Below, in pieces: positions 38,240 through 46,934 of a stretch of DNA of 64,000 nt (positions within the stretch are counted from its first letter, which is position 1; every line of letters begins with the position of its first letter). The translations under genes and the position numbers were made by a program. The DNA comes from Limosilactobacillus ingluviei DSM 15946. Lineage in GTDB: Bacteria > Bacillota > Bacilli > Lactobacillales > Lactobacillaceae. The stretch is taken from positions 1-64,000 of the forward strand of contig NZ_AZFK01000047.1 in the NCBI RefSeq assembly GCF_001435775.1, in the 5' to 3' direction. The notes under the pieces were generated by a model. That model saw nothing but the letters and a program-made list of their open reading frames with translations, did not search any database and was not told the origin of the DNA.

Positions 38240-38914
38240 TTACTGATTGGCCAATTGGTAGCTGGCGGCCAATAACTCAAATAGGGTCGCATCGGCCACC
38301 TGGTCATTTAAGATGACGGTCAGCCAATGTTGCTTATTCATATGCCAAGCGGGAAAGTATTGTTGGTGATTTACTAACGCCGTGACCTGTGCCGGCGTTG
38401 CGTGCAAATTTAAAATTTCCACTTCTTTGGTTGGCAATGTCGGCGCCAGTTTCGCTTGATCCAGCCGAGCAACTAAGCCATACCATTTTTGGCTGGCGGC
38501 GTGACGCCAGACCCCCGTAAACGGTGTCTTGGGCCACAAAAATTCTAATTCGTCCCCATAGGTCTGCTGAACATGCGTGATTAACCGTTGAGCTTGCGGT
38601 GCTTGAAACCGTTGGTCCACATAAGCTTGCGCGACAATTTGTTGTAAGACCGTGGTCACTTCGGCCTTGACTGTCCCCGCAAATTCGCCCCGGACTTGGG
38701 GTTGCAAATGCAAGGTGTAGGGAGATTGGGTTGCCAAATCAATGACCTGGGTCAAAACTTGACCTGCTTCATCAATCGTGACCGTCAATAAAAACCCACT
38801 GGTTGGCAAAAGCGTCTGGTAGCGCCAGTGACGGCCCTTCTTGGTAAACCCGGCCGCTGGCAACTTAGCCGGTTGCAACTTCTGGTTGGCAAAAATTTCG
38901 CTGAAGGCTTCCAT
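38240..38914 (-). CDS. MmcQ/YjbR-family protein
   Basis: The 224-residue protein has a C-terminal YjbR-like domain (about residues 112-222), recognisable from TGVWRHAASQKWYGLV, NLHATPAQVTALVNHQQYFPAWHMNKQHWLTVILN and the terminal LLAASYQLA. Its N-terminal half has no assigned role. The family is described as double-wing DNA-binding-like, with unknown function. I prefer ATG 38914, which overlaps the folT stop as TAATG and is 10 bp from AAAGGA; ATG 38920 is only 4 bp away. It is the last gene of rlmCD-folT-yjbR. Confidence 0.82.
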   Translation of the reverse strand: MEAFSEIFANQKLQPAKLPAAGFTKKGRHWRYQTLLPTSGFLLTVTIDEAGQVLTQVIDLATQSPYTLHLQPQVRGEFAGTVKAEVTTVLQQIVAQAYVDQRFQAPQAQRLITHVQQTYGDELEFLWPKTPFTGVWRHAASQKWYGLVARLDQAKLAPTLPTKEVEILNLHATPAQVTALVNHQQYFPAWHMNKQHWLTVILNDQVADATLFELLAASYQLANQ

Positions 38915-39429
38915 TACCATCGCTTCCTTTCATTTTCAATGATTTTCGCCGTCACCGGGAGCCGAAAAAGGCCCACCAGCATTACTGTACTGACGACAAA
39001 CATGATGATTTCCTGGGGAAGGCGCGTGGCCAACAGCATTGGAATCCGAATGTGGTAGAGCAAATGCAACCACAGGGTGTTGAGAATCAAGTTGAACCCC
39101 AACATCGCCACCAAGTTCGCGGCAATAATCCGCCCCCAGGTGACCCGCGTTTGCAAAAAATAACCATAGGTCAGCCCAACCAAAAACGCCGTCAAAATGA
39201 ACCCCGGAAAAAAGGCGTACTTCGGAAACAGCAACGAACCCAGCAGGTTAGCCAAACCCGCGCTGATGGCGGTCGGCCACATTCCCACCAGTTGGGCAGA
39301 CAGGGCCAAGATCACAAAGGTGAAGACAATTTTGGTGGTTAAAAATTGAATCGAAAGCAGGCTGCCAACAATCACTTGCAGGGCCGTTAAAACACTAATC
39401 AAGGCTAAGGTCCGGGTCGTTTGTACCAT
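38914..39429 (-). CDS. folT: ECF transporter substrate-binding (S) component, folate type
   Basis: The 171-residue protein has about six membrane helices. It reads RTLALISVLTALQVIVGSLLSIQFLTTKIVFTFVILAL, a pattern of FolT-type S components that capture folate and dock on the shared EcfA-EcfA'-EcfT module (not in this window). The conserved ALxxxxxxA docking helix is present as LANLLGSLLF. Folate specificity is by resemblance, not proof; other vitamins are possible. It starts 12 bp after rlmCD stops, with AAGGAGG, so it is cotranscribed. Confidence 0.75.
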   Translation of the reverse strand: MVQTTRTLALISVLTALQVIVGSLLSIQFLTTKIVFTFVILALSAQLVGMWPTAISAGLANLLGSLLFPKYAFFPGFILTAFLVGLTYGYFLQTRVTWGRIIAANLVAMLGFNLILNTLWLHLLYHIRIPMLLATRLPQEIIMFVVSTVMLVGLFRLPVTAKIIENERKRW

Positions 39430-39441
39430 AAGCGCCCCTCC

Positions 39442-40848
39442 TTAATCCGTTTGCGCGAGGCTGAGTTTAACAACCGCTTCACACCGTGGGGTTTGGGGCA
39501 ACATATCCACCGGTTGGATGTAATCAACCCGGTAAGTTGGCGTCAAGCGGGCCAAATTGCGGGCCAACGAAGCCATGTTACACGAGACGTATACAAATTT
39601 GGCTGGCTTTTCTGCTAAAATCGTGTCAATCAGGGCTTGATCCAAGCCGGTCCGCGGCGGGTCGACCACCAGGGCATCAAAGGTTTGGCCCGCAGCCCGC
39701 CATTGGGGCAGCAAGTCTTCGGCGGGACCACATTCATAATGGGCATTGGTAATCCCGTTTAACTCCGCATTGGCATTGGCATCTTCAACCGCCGCCGGAA
39801 TCGTTTCCATCCCCAGCACCTGCTTAACCCGGGCCGCTAAGGATAAGCCAATGGTCCCAATCCCTGCGTACGCATCCACCAAGGTATCCGTCGGAGCCAG
39901 CTCTAACGCTTGGGCCGCTTGTTCATACAAGGCTTCGGTCTGCAACGGATTGAGCTGCAAAAACGACCGGGCGGAAAGCCGAAAGTCCAGGCCCATCAAA
40001 CTCTCGGTTACATAAGGTTCCCCCGCCAGCAAGCGCGTCTCTTCGCCCCACACCAACGGCGTATCCCCCGGATTAATGTTTTGCATGACGGATTTAACGG
40101 CCGGCAATTCCGCCTTAATCCGGGTTAATAACTGGTGCTTTTTCAGTAATTTCGGCGTGTTGGTGATCAGCGTCACTTGGACTTCTCCCGTCGTCGTTTC
40201 GCGAACGGCCAGGGTCTTGATAATGCCGCTGTGGTTGCTTTCTTCATACGGCGGAATCTGTAACTCTTCAATCATCGCAACCAAGGCCCGGACAACTTGC
40301 ATCGTCAACGGCATTTGAACGGCACACTCCGCCAAATCAACCACCGTATGACTATTCGCCTGATACAAGCCGGCAACCACGTGTCCATCAACCAGACGCA
40401 CCTGAAACTGTGCCTTATTACGGTACCCATACTGCTGCGGGCTGGGTAAAGTCGGTCGCACTTGGTAATGGCGGTAACCACGGGGCTTGAATTTAGCCAG
40501 ACTGTCCAGTACCATTTGCCGCTTGAATTTCAACTGCGCCGGATAGGCCAGGTGTTCCAATTCAAAGCCCCCGGCGATTCCGGCCACCGCGTCTTTAGGC
40601 GTCACCCGGGCGGGGCTGGCCTGCTTTAAGCGATGAATTTGGGCCATCAGGTAGCGTTCGTGAACCGCCGTTACCTCAGCCACAATTACTTCTCCCGGCA
40701 GCGCCCCAGGCACAAAGCAAACCTTATGTTTAAAATAGCCAATCCCTTGGCCTTCCACCCCTAATTTCTTAATCGTTAAAGGGAACCGTTCCCCAACTGT
40801 TACCACCACCGGGGATTGGGAAGCACGGGGCACCCGTTGTTTTGCCAT
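39442..40848 (-). CDS. rlmCD: 23S rRNA (uracil-5-)-methyltransferase, RlmCD/RlmD family
   Basis: The 468-residue SAM enzyme methylates 23S rRNA uridines (U747/U1939 in Bacillus RlmCD). An N-terminal TRAM domain (about residues 14-75) is followed by a central RNA domain and a Rossmann methyltransferase with DAYAGIGTIGLSLA, VVDPPRTGLDQAL and the catalytic cysteine in YVSCNMASLARNLARL. Odd point: the usual CxxxxxCxxC iron-sulfur ligands before the GG..xHL motif are replaced by AVAGIAGGFELEHLAYPAQL, so the cluster is probably absent. It is the first gene of an operon with folT and yjbR. ATG follows AGGAG. Confidence 0.92.
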   Translation of the reverse strand: MAKQRVPRASQSPVVVTVGERFPLTIKKLGVEGQGIGYFKHKVCFVPGALPGEVIVAEVTAVHERYLMAQIHRLKQASPARVTPKDAVAGIAGGFELEHLAYPAQLKFKRQMVLDSLAKFKPRGYRHYQVRPTLPSPQQYGYRNKAQFQVRLVDGHVVAGLYQANSHTVVDLAECAVQMPLTMQVVRALVAMIEELQIPPYEESNHSGIIKTLAVRETTTGEVQVTLITNTPKLLKKHQLLTRIKAELPAVKSVMQNINPGDTPLVWGEETRLLAGEPYVTESLMGLDFRLSARSFLQLNPLQTEALYEQAAQALELAPTDTLVDAYAGIGTIGLSLAARVKQVLGMETIPAAVEDANANAELNGITNAHYECGPAEDLLPQWRAAGQTFDALVVDPPRTGLDQALIDTILAEKPAKFVYVSCNMASLARNLARLTPTYRVDYIQPVDMLPQTPRCEAVVKLSLAQTD

Positions 40849-40961
40849 CTTTTTTCTCCTTTGCTCATCCGTTCAAAATCGTACCGTTCATTCTACCATT
40901 CTTTTAACCAAGATTAAATCTTTCCGCCCTCTATTTTAGTGAACCTATTTTCGTTTTATAG

Positions 40962-40967
40962 TATAAT
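40962..40967 (+). promoter_or_regulatory. Probable -10 of the small gene at 40999
   Basis: A perfect TATAAT lies about 30 bp ahead of the start codon. The -35 region is weak. Confidence 0.4.
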
Positions 40968-40998
40968 ATACCCGATAAAAAGAAAGGAAGTTCTTAAA

Positions 40999-41346
40999 AT
41001 GTGGCAAACAACTGATTTAATCGCCGCCGAACAGTACTGGTTCGACCGGTTTTGTGATCGCTTTGGTTGGCAAGGAAGCTTACGCCGCCAATACCCTGGG
41101 GTATCTTCCCTGTGTTTCATCGGGCCCCACGGCGGAATCAAGCAAGTTGACCTCGATGATGAATTACTGTTCGATCAATTGAATGCCGTCCCGCGCCAAC
41201 GGGGGCAAGCAATTTTAGAAAGTTGGTTGATTTTTTCAATCAGCAATCCCGACCCCCTGGCCCAACAAAATTTTGACCCCACGGATCGACAATACTTCCA
41301 CCAACTTGAACAAAGTGCGGTTCATTGTCACGTCTATTCCAACTAA
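40999..41346 (+). CDS. Small protein of unknown function
   Basis: The 115-residue protein begins MWQTTDLIAAEQYWFDRFCDRFGW and has no membrane segment or motif I know. The start follows AAAGGAAG at a good distance; a longer frame from 40939 lacks a ribosome site and crosses the promoter. Its 3' end overlaps the converging gene at 41343-41660 by 4 bp. No terminator is visible between them. It stands alone between rlmCD and the polymerase unit. Confidence 0.7.
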   Translation: MWQTTDLIAAEQYWFDRFCDRFGWQGSLRRQYPGVSSLCFIGPHGGIKQVDLDDELLFDQLNAVPRQRGQAILESWLIFSISNPDPLAQQNFDPTDRQYFHQLEQSAVHCHVYSN

Positions 41347-41660
41347 GCGGGCACTTCGTGTTGTAAGCGTTGCTGGGCATCAGGCGAAAATTGCCGATAT
41401 TCAATCGTAAAGTGGTATTGGGCCCGGACGGCCGTTAACACCACGATCAGCTCTTCCAAACTGGTTGAAGGCAAACTTCCTAAGGGCCACGAGCGCTGCC
41501 AAGCCCGGGGCCGCCGCGTATTAAAGAAAAAGTGATAGGCCTGGTCAGGGGCGGCCCAGACCACCACTAACCAATAACGCGTCTGGACCCGCCGTTTAAA
41601 GTACGGCGTCAACCGCTGGCATAATTGCCGACCTAATTTTTGACATGCCTGATCATTCAA
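41343..41660 (-). CDS. Small protein of unknown function, coupled to the Y-family polymerase
   Basis: The 105-residue, basic, Arg- and Trp-rich protein begins MNDQACQKLGRQLCQRLTPYFKRRV and ends LQHEVPA. The start overlaps the polymerase stop by 8 bp, so the two are translationally coupled. In Bacillus a small YolD-type protein is encoded beside UvrX-type polymerases; this product occupies the same place and size, but I see no clear YolD motif. A regulatory subunit or partner role is inference from position only. Confidence 0.72.
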   Translation of the reverse strand: MNDQACQKLGRQLCQRLTPYFKRRVQTRYWLVVVWAAPDQAYHFFFNTRRPRAWQRSWPLGSLPSTSLEELIVVLTAVRAQYHFTIEYRQFSPDAQQRLQHEVPA

Positions 41661-42951
41661 AGCTCTGCCCCCCGTTATGGCCGCCCACCTGCTGGGCGCG
41701 GGCCAAAAAGGTCGCCCCAGTAGTTAAACTGCTGGCCTTCATAATTGCCGTCTTGCCAAAGCGCTGCCGGATCTGATCAACCGTTTGGGCCACATCAAGG
41801 GCCAAGGTCTCCGCCTTCGTTGCAAATAAATCCAGCTGCTCGCCTTGGGCCGGGCTTAAATGCGTCACGGCAATTGCCACGTGCCGAACCGGCTGACCGG
41901 TCCAATACTGATCAAACAGGGCTTGCAAAACCCGGGTTAATTTTCGTTCATCTGCCGTTAATGCGCTAAGGTGCTGCGCGTGGGCAAAGCCGGCGCGACC
42001 AGCTTGATCGACCGTCCCAAACGCATAGCCAATCTGAAGGCGGACGCCCCCGGCTTGTTTGTGGCGGGCGCGGAGGCGGGCGGCTACCTGAGCAGTAATT
42101 TCAGCAATGACTACTTTGATCGCTTGGAGCTTAACGTAATCCCGGGGCAGTACTTGGGAATTACCGATGGATTGAGCCCGCCGCAAAGACCGCCGACTCA
42201 ACGTGGTCCGGTCAACTCCCCAGGCTGTTGCGTATAGCCGTGCCCCGTTTTGGCCCAGTGCCGCCTTCAATTGGTAAGGGTCCGCGTGGGCCACTTGTTT
42301 CAGATTATGCAACCCCAACCGTTGCAGCCGTTGGGCCAGATGAGTATTAATCCCCCACACCATCGTCAGTTCTGGAATCGCCCATAAGCGGACGGGCGCC
42401 GTATGATTGGTAATGATTCCAATCCCAACCGGACTGTGCTTGGCATAAATGTCCAGGGCTACCTTGGCTTGCAAGGGATTGTTGCCCACCCCAATCGTTA
42501 CCACCAACTGTAAGCGCTGCTTGATTTCCGTTTGTAGCTGTCGGACGACCGTTAATAAGTTATCACTTTTCAAGCGCCAGGAATGGGTTAAATTTAACAG
42601 CGATTCATCAATTGAATAGGGCAATAAATCTTCATCAGCCACAAATTCGCGAAAAATTTCATTAATGGCTAAATTCTTGGCGAGGTAAAGGTTCATCCGC
42701 GGGGGCACCACAAGCAACCGTTCATCCACCGGCAAATCGCGCGCCCGATTGACATTGTGTAGCCCAAACAATCGTTTTGCCGCGGGTGAGGATGACAAAA
42801 TCAAGCCTTGCCCCACATTGGCCGCTTCCGACATCACGACCAAGGGCGTCGTTAAGGGATCAAGCCCCCGGGCCACGCATTCCACCGTTGCGTAAAACGA
42901 CTTATTATCAACCATCAAATAAATGCCCCGCGGTTCCGTTGAATAATCCAT
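41653..42951 (-). CDS. Y-family (UmuC/UvrX-like) error-prone DNA polymerase
   Basis: The 432-residue translesion polymerase has the first metal motif LMVDNKSFYATVECV (Asp and the aromatic steric gate near residues 15-20). The catalytic YSIDESLLNLT is near residue 113, and ITIGVGNN-like VTIGVGNNPLQAKVALD near residue 155. A helix-hairpin-helix region (IPELTMVWGINTHLAQRLQRLGLHNLKQVA) and a C-terminal little-finger domain follow. The C-terminus includes EQLDLF, a plausible beta-clamp binding motif (QLDLF). RBS GAGGAGG precedes ATG. No LexA box was evident upstream. It is followed by the coupled small gene. Confidence 0.9.
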   Translation of the reverse strand: MDYSTEPRGIYLMVDNKSFYATVECVARGLDPLTTPLVVMSEAANVGQGLILSSSPAAKRLFGLHNVNRARDLPVDERLLVVPPRMNLYLAKNLAINEIFREFVADEDLLPYSIDESLLNLTHSWRLKSDNLLTVVRQLQTEIKQRLQLVVTIGVGNNPLQAKVALDIYAKHSPVGIGIITNHTAPVRLWAIPELTMVWGINTHLAQRLQRLGLHNLKQVAHADPYQLKAALGQNGARLYATAWGVDRTTLSRRSLRRAQSIGNSQVLPRDYVKLQAIKVVIAEITAQVAARLRARHKQAGGVRLQIGYAFGTVDQAGRAGFAHAQHLSALTADERKLTRVLQALFDQYWTGQPVRHVAIAVTHLSPAQGEQLDLFATKAETLALDVAQTVDQIRQRFGKTAIMKASSLTTGATFLARAQQVGGHNGGQSFE

Positions 42952-43006
42952 CGTCGCCCCTCCTCAAACTTTTGTTCTTAATTCAAATTTTAAAAGAGAG
43001 TGAACG

Positions 43007-43055
43007 AAAAAACAAGGGCTTGAGCAAAACTAACGTTTGCACTCAACCCCTGTTT
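43007..43055 (-). terminator. Terminator after menG (end of the suf-XRE-menG transcript)
   Basis: AACAGGGGTTGAGTGCAAAC and GTTTTGCTCAAGCCCTTGTT form a long hairpin with few mismatches, followed on the minus strand by TTTTTT. Confidence 0.85.
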
Positions 43056-43078
43056 CAATTGCTAATCTTTGGTAAAAC

Positions 43079-43798
43079 TTATGACCGTGGTTTTTGACCA
43101 CAGTGAATCGCCGCGGCGCCCAAATTTAATGGCGTAACCGTCACTTTTTGCATCCCCGCCGTTTCCATCATCGCTTTTAAGCGCTCGGCCGAAACAAATT
43201 GCATGGAAGTTTCTTTCAAGTATGAATAATCTTGATAGCTGGCCCCCAAAGTCCGCGCTAACACTGGGAAAACTTGAAAGTAAGCCCGCCAAAACGGCCG
43301 GACCAACCGACTCTGGGGTTGGGACATTTCTAGGCACCCAAACCAACCGCCGGGTTTAAGGACCCGCATCACCTCCGCTAAAACCTGGGCCGCATCCGGG
43401 ACATTGCGCAGGCCAAAACCAATCGTGACAAAGTCAAACTGATTGGCTGCAAACGGCAGCTGCATCGCATCACCTTGGACTAATTCAATATCTTTGTTCA
43501 AGTCCGCCGCTTTGACCTTCTCCGCTCCCGCGGCTAACATTGCTTCATTGAAGTCCAAGCCAATCGTGCGGCCCCGTGGCCCCGCCAATTGCGCTAACTT
43601 AATCGTCAAATCCGCCGTTCCGCAACACAGATCTAAGCTATCGGCCCCAGGAAAGACCGCTAGTTGGTCAAAAAACTTTTGGCGCCACCGCCGCTGGGTC
43701 CCTAGACTGACCACATCGTTCATCAAGTCGTAGCGTTTGGCTAAGCGCGTAAACATTTGGTTAACTTCTTGTTCTGAATGGTGATTGGTAAGTGCCAT
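43079..43798 (-). CDS. menG: Demethylmenaquinone methyltransferase (UbiE/MenG)
   Basis: The 239-residue SAM methyltransferase catalyses the last step of menaquinone synthesis. It has VNQMFTRLAKRYDLMND at the start, the SAM motif LDLCCGTADLTIKLA (about residues 55-69), GLDFNEAMLA and FGLRNVPDAAQVLAEVMRVLKPGG, all typical of UbiE/MenG. It starts inside the XRE gene (38-bp overlap) with AAGGGGGAAAAG before ATG. It appears to be the last gene of the suf transcript. Also in this window are a polyprenyl diphosphate synthase and a MenC-like enzyme, but not the rest of a men pathway, so its in vivo role is uncertain. Confidence 0.9.
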   Translation of the reverse strand: MALTNHHSEQEVNQMFTRLAKRYDLMNDVVSLGTQRRWRQKFFDQLAVFPGADSLDLCCGTADLTIKLAQLAGPRGRTIGLDFNEAMLAAGAEKVKAADLNKDIELVQGDAMQLPFAANQFDFVTIGFGLRNVPDAAQVLAEVMRVLKPGGWFGCLEMSQPQSRLVRPFWRAYFQVFPVLARTLGASYQDYSYLKETSMQFVSAERLKAMMETAGMQKVTVTPLNLGAAAIHCGQKPRS

Positions 43799-44699
43799 CT
43801 TTTCCCCCTTCGGTTTGCTTAAACGGCTGCAGCATCGCTTGATAGTGATTGATTAAGGCCGTCGTTTGTAAGATCAACGCCTGATTGTCGTTTAAGCGTG
43901 CAAACGCCCGCGCATCAACTAATTCAGCCACCACTTGCTGGGGCGCCGCGCCCACAGCAAGGAGATTTTGGGCCCGTAAAAACTTTAACCGGGGCAAAAA
44001 ATAGGTTACGTGTTCCCGCCGGCACCAAGCCAACCCTAGTGAGACATAATGTTGACTTTGGGCAAAATCATCCCGTAAATAATAATCCTCGGCTAAATAA
44101 TACATCATCGTCAGCAACCGGGCTTGGGCTAAGCCGGGCGCCACCACTGTCGTTAGGGCCGTGCTTAGGGCCTGCTTTACTTTCGTTAAGAAAAATTCTG
44201 CTTGGGCCAGCTCGTTTTGCCGGGCGTACAAAATTCCCTCGCCCAGGTAGGCCAGCGTGGTAAACTGCGTCGTGTGCGCTTCGTCTAACTGATCTAAAAT
44301 TTGGGTAAACGAAAACAAAGCGGCCGTCGGATTGCCATTGGTCAAGGTCAACCACAAACCGTTTAAATAATGATACTGCATTTGCAAGGCCACCGTTGGC
44401 AATTGTTCCACCGTCAAGTGGGCCAAGCTTTTTTGGACCGTCGGATAATCCTCAACCATTAATGCTTCTTCGGCTTGGGTGAGTTGTTGCGCGGCGGCCT
44501 TGCTTTGCCGCTGTTGGTCGTCTAAATCATCCAAGGTCAAATCCAACCGCGCACAAAGCTGACGCAAAATTGGCAACGAGGGAATCTGATAATTGGTCTC
44601 AAACTTGCTTAAGGTGGACTGGGTACAGATTCCCGCCGCTAAAGCCGCCTGTGAATACCCCTTGGCTTTGCGCTGCGCCACAAAGTAAGCTACATCCAT
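43761..44699 (-). CDS. XRE-family regulator with TPR-like C-terminal domain (Rgg/PlcR-type architecture)
   Basis: The 312-residue protein has an N-terminal helix-turn-helix (about residues 3-57, YFVAQRKAKGYSQAALAAGICTQSTLSKFETNYQIPSL). An alpha-helical region of repeat-like segments follows (about 65-300), as in peptide-responsive RRNPP regulators. Whether it senses a peptide is unknown, and no small signal peptide gene was found beside it. I start at ATG 44699; the TTG at 44705 is nearer to the ribosome site TAGGGGCG. It lies 11 bp after the sufT-like gene and overlaps menG by 38 bp, so it seems part of the suf transcript. Confidence 0.85.
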   Translation of the reverse strand: MDVAYFVAQRKAKGYSQAALAAGICTQSTLSKFETNYQIPSLPILRQLCARLDLTLDDLDDQQRQSKAAAQQLTQAEEALMVEDYPTVQKSLAHLTVEQLPTVALQMQYHYLNGLWLTLTNGNPTAALFSFTQILDQLDEAHTTQFTTLAYLGEGILYARQNELAQAEFFLTKVKQALSTALTTVVAPGLAQARLLTMMYYLAEDYYLRDDFAQSQHYVSLGLAWCRREHVTYFLPRLKFLRAQNLLAVGAAPQQVVAELVDARAFARLNDNQALILQTTALINHYQAMLQPFKQTEGGKDGTYQSPFRTRS

Positions 44700-44710
44700 G
44701 TGCAACGCCC

Positions 44711-45049
44711 CTAACCATGCAAGCCAAGGGCCACTTTGGCATAGCGACTCATCATTTCAATGGTCCACGGCGGTTCAAAGGTCAGGTTAATCTTGCAATC
44801 GTTGATCCCGGCTACTCCCTTGACCGTCTTGGTAATGTCGTCATGCAAATAATCGGTCAGCGGACACCCCATCGTCGTCAAAGTCATCGTCACCGTACAC
44901 AAACCCGCTGCATCAACGGCCACGTCATAAATCAAGCCCAAATTAACCAAGTCTAACCCCAATTCGGGATCGACCACCCCACTTAAGGCCGTCATCACTT
45001 GGTTCTCCAAGGGCGAATACGGCCGCGATTGTTCAGCTGCTTCAGCCAT
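44711..45049 (-). CDS. MIP18/DUF59 family Fe-S assembly factor (SufT-like)
   Basis: The 112-residue protein shows SPLENQVMTALSGVVDPELGLDLVNLGLIYDVAV and TLTTMGCPLTDYL, the DUF59 core with its conserved cysteine (about residue 66). In other bacteria SufT helps mature Fe-S proteins under iron demand. The start is ATG 45049 behind AGAGGTG. It follows sufB by 22 bp at the end of the core suf genes, which supports the role. Confidence 0.9.
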   Translation of the reverse strand: MAEAAEQSRPYSPLENQVMTALSGVVDPELGLDLVNLGLIYDVAVDAAGLCTVTMTLTTMGCPLTDYLHDDITKTVKGVAGINDCKINLTFEPPWTIEMMSRYAKVALGLHG

Positions 45050-45071
45050 TTTGCCGCACCTCTTTTCTGTG

Positions 45072-46478
45072 TTAGCCAATCGAGCCTTCCATTTCAAAAC
45101 TGATCAACCGGTTTAATTCCACGGCATATTCCATCGGTAATTGCTTGGTAAAAGGCTCCACAAAGCCCATGATGATCATTTCCGTCGCCTTGGCTTCCGG
45201 AATTCCCCGACTCATCAAGTAGTAAAGCTGACTCTCAGAAATCTTAGAAACCTTCGCTTCGTGTTCCATAGCGACATTGTCATTATCAATTTCGTTGAAC
45301 GGAATCGTATTGGATGACGATTGATCATCCATAATAATCGTATCACATTCGACGTGGGCCTTGGAACCATCGGCCGCCTTGGTAAAGCGAACGGTCCCCC
45401 GGTAGTCCGTCGCCCCACCCGTTTTCGAGATTGACTTAGAAACAATCGAACTGGAGGTATTCTTAGCGTTGTGGATCATCCGCGCCCCTGAGTCCTGGTG
45501 AATGCCATTCGAAGCGACGGCAATCGAAAGCATCGTTCCCCGGGCGCCTTCCCCATTTAAATAAACGGAAGGATACTTCATTGTCACTTTCGAGCCCAGG
45601 TTGCCATCGACCCACTCCATCGTCGCGTGGGCCGCCGCCGCGGCCCGTTTGGTTTCCAAACTGTACACGTTATCCGACCAATTTTGAATCGTCGTATACC
45701 GGCAGTAAGCATCCTTTAAGACGTTGACCTCGACCACCGCGGCATGCAATGAATCCGAGGAATAATTCGGGGCCGTGCAGCCTTCGACATAATCAACGCT
45801 CGCGCCTTCATCAACAATAATCAAGGTCCGTTCAAACTGACCCGAATTTTCGGCATTTAAGCGGAAATAAGATTGGATTGGGGTTTGCGCTTTAACTCCC
45901 TTGGGAACGTAAATAAACGAACCGCCGGACCACACCGCCGCATTTAAGGCCGCAAATTTATTATCAGCTGGTTGCACCAACTTGCCAAACCACTTTTTAA
46001 ACAGGTCCGGGTATTCGCGTAGGGCGGTGTCAGTATCAGTAAAAATAATCCCTAGCTTAGCAAACTCTTCGCGCATATTATGGTAAACCACTTCGGATTC
46101 GTATTGGGCCGATGAGCCAGCTAAATACTTGCGTTCCGCCTCCGGGACCCCCAAGCGATCAAAAGTCCGCTTTAAATCGGCGGGAACGTCGGCCCAGTCC
46201 CGGTATTTCTTATCGGTCATCTTTTGGTAATACAACATGTGATCCAAATCCAGCTCCGATAAATCCGGCCCAAATTTCGGCATTGGCAGTTTTTGATAAA
46301 TCCGGTAAGCCTTGAGCCGGTAATCCAACATCCATTGCGGCTCATGCTTTTCAGCTGAGATCGCCCGCACAATTTCTTCCGTTAGGCCCCGCCCCGTAGA
46401 AAAGGCGGGTTGGATATCATCGTGAAAGCCGTATTCATACTCATCTTTATTTTTTAAAAGGTCATTTGCATTGGTCAT
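45072..46478 (-). CDS. sufB: Fe-S cluster scaffold subunit SufB
   Basis: The 468-residue SufB is the scaffold of the SufBCD complex, where clusters are built. The SufB signatures [48 protein letters not shown] and [17 protein letters not shown] are present, as is the C-terminal EMEGSIG. A conserved cysteine near residue 400 ([20 protein letters not shown] is nearby) is in place. It follows sufU by 3 bp and is the fifth gene of sufCDSUB. Confidence 0.98.
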   Translation of the reverse strand: MTNANDLLKNKDEYEYGFHDDIQPAFSTGRGLTEEIVRAISAEKHEPQWMLDYRLKAYRIYQKLPMPKFGPDLSELDLDHMLYYQKMTDKKYRDWADVPADLKRTFDRLGVPEAERKYLAGSSAQYESEVVYHNMREEFAKLGIIFTDTDTALREYPDLFKKWFGKLVQPADNKFAALNAAVWSGGSFIYVPKGVKAQTPIQSYFRLNAENSGQFERTLIIVDEGASVDYVEGCTAPNYSSDSLHAAVVEVNVLKDAYCRYTTIQNWSDNVYSLETKRAAAAAHATMEWVDGNLGSKVTMKYPSVYLNGEGARGTMLSIAVASNGIHQDSGARMIHNAKNTSSSIVSKSISKTGGATDYRGTVRFTKAADGSKAHVECDTIIMDDQSSSNTIPFNEIDNDNVAMEHEAKVSKISESQLYYLMSRGIPEAKATEMIIMGFVEPFTKQLPMEYAVELNRLISFEMEGSIG

Positions 46479-46481
46479 TGG

Positions 46482-46934
46482 TCAATCCTCATCACTTTCT
46501 TGCAATAACGCCCGTTGCAGTGCCCACCACGCCAAGGTCGCGCATTTGATCCGGGCCGGAAATTCCATAATATTGGTTAACACCTGGGCATCCCCGAGGG
46601 CGGCGATGTCAGCGGCGGCATGTTTTTTCCCAATTGCCAGGTCCGAAAAGGTCTTGGCCAGCGCCAAAGCTTCTTCTTTGGTCTTGCCCGTCACGGCGGT
46701 GGTCATCATTGACGCCGAGGCTTGACTGATCGTGCAGCCATCACCAGTAAAACCAATCGCTTGAATCCGGTCGGCAGCGTCCAATTGAATCTGCAGGTTG
46801 ATCACATCCCCACAAGTCGGATTGTTTAAGCTGATTTGTTGCGTTGCCTGAGCCAATGGCCCCTTGTGATGGGGATGTTGGGCATGGTCGAGAATTACTT
46901 CCCGGTAAAGGTTATTTAATTTCTCCAGTCCCAA
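46482..46934 (-). CDS. sufU: SufU, zinc-dependent sulfurtransferase/IscU-like protein
   Basis: The 150-residue protein accepts sulfur from SufS. It begins LEKLNNLYREVILDHAQHPHHKGPL and has three conserved cysteines: NPTCGDVI (about 39), GDGCTISQASASMM (about 65) and FPARIKCATLAWWAL (about 129). The insertion typical of SufU compared with IscU lies between the second and third. Translation starts at TTG 46934, about 10 bp after AAAGGAG and inside sufS (23-bp overlap), indicating coupling. Confidence 0.95.
   Translation of the reverse strand: MGLEKLNNLYREVILDHAQHPHHKGPLAQATQQISLNNPTCGDVINLQIQLDAADRIQAIGFTGDGCTISQASASMMTTAVTGKTKEEALALAKTFSDLAIGKKHAAADIAALGDAQVLTNIMEFPARIKCATLAWWALQRALLQESDED

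Noticed and set aside
42952-43006. LexA/SOS box in front of the Y-family polymerase
   Set aside because: No CGAAC-N4-GTTCG type sequence is present; only a loose CGTTCACTC is seen.
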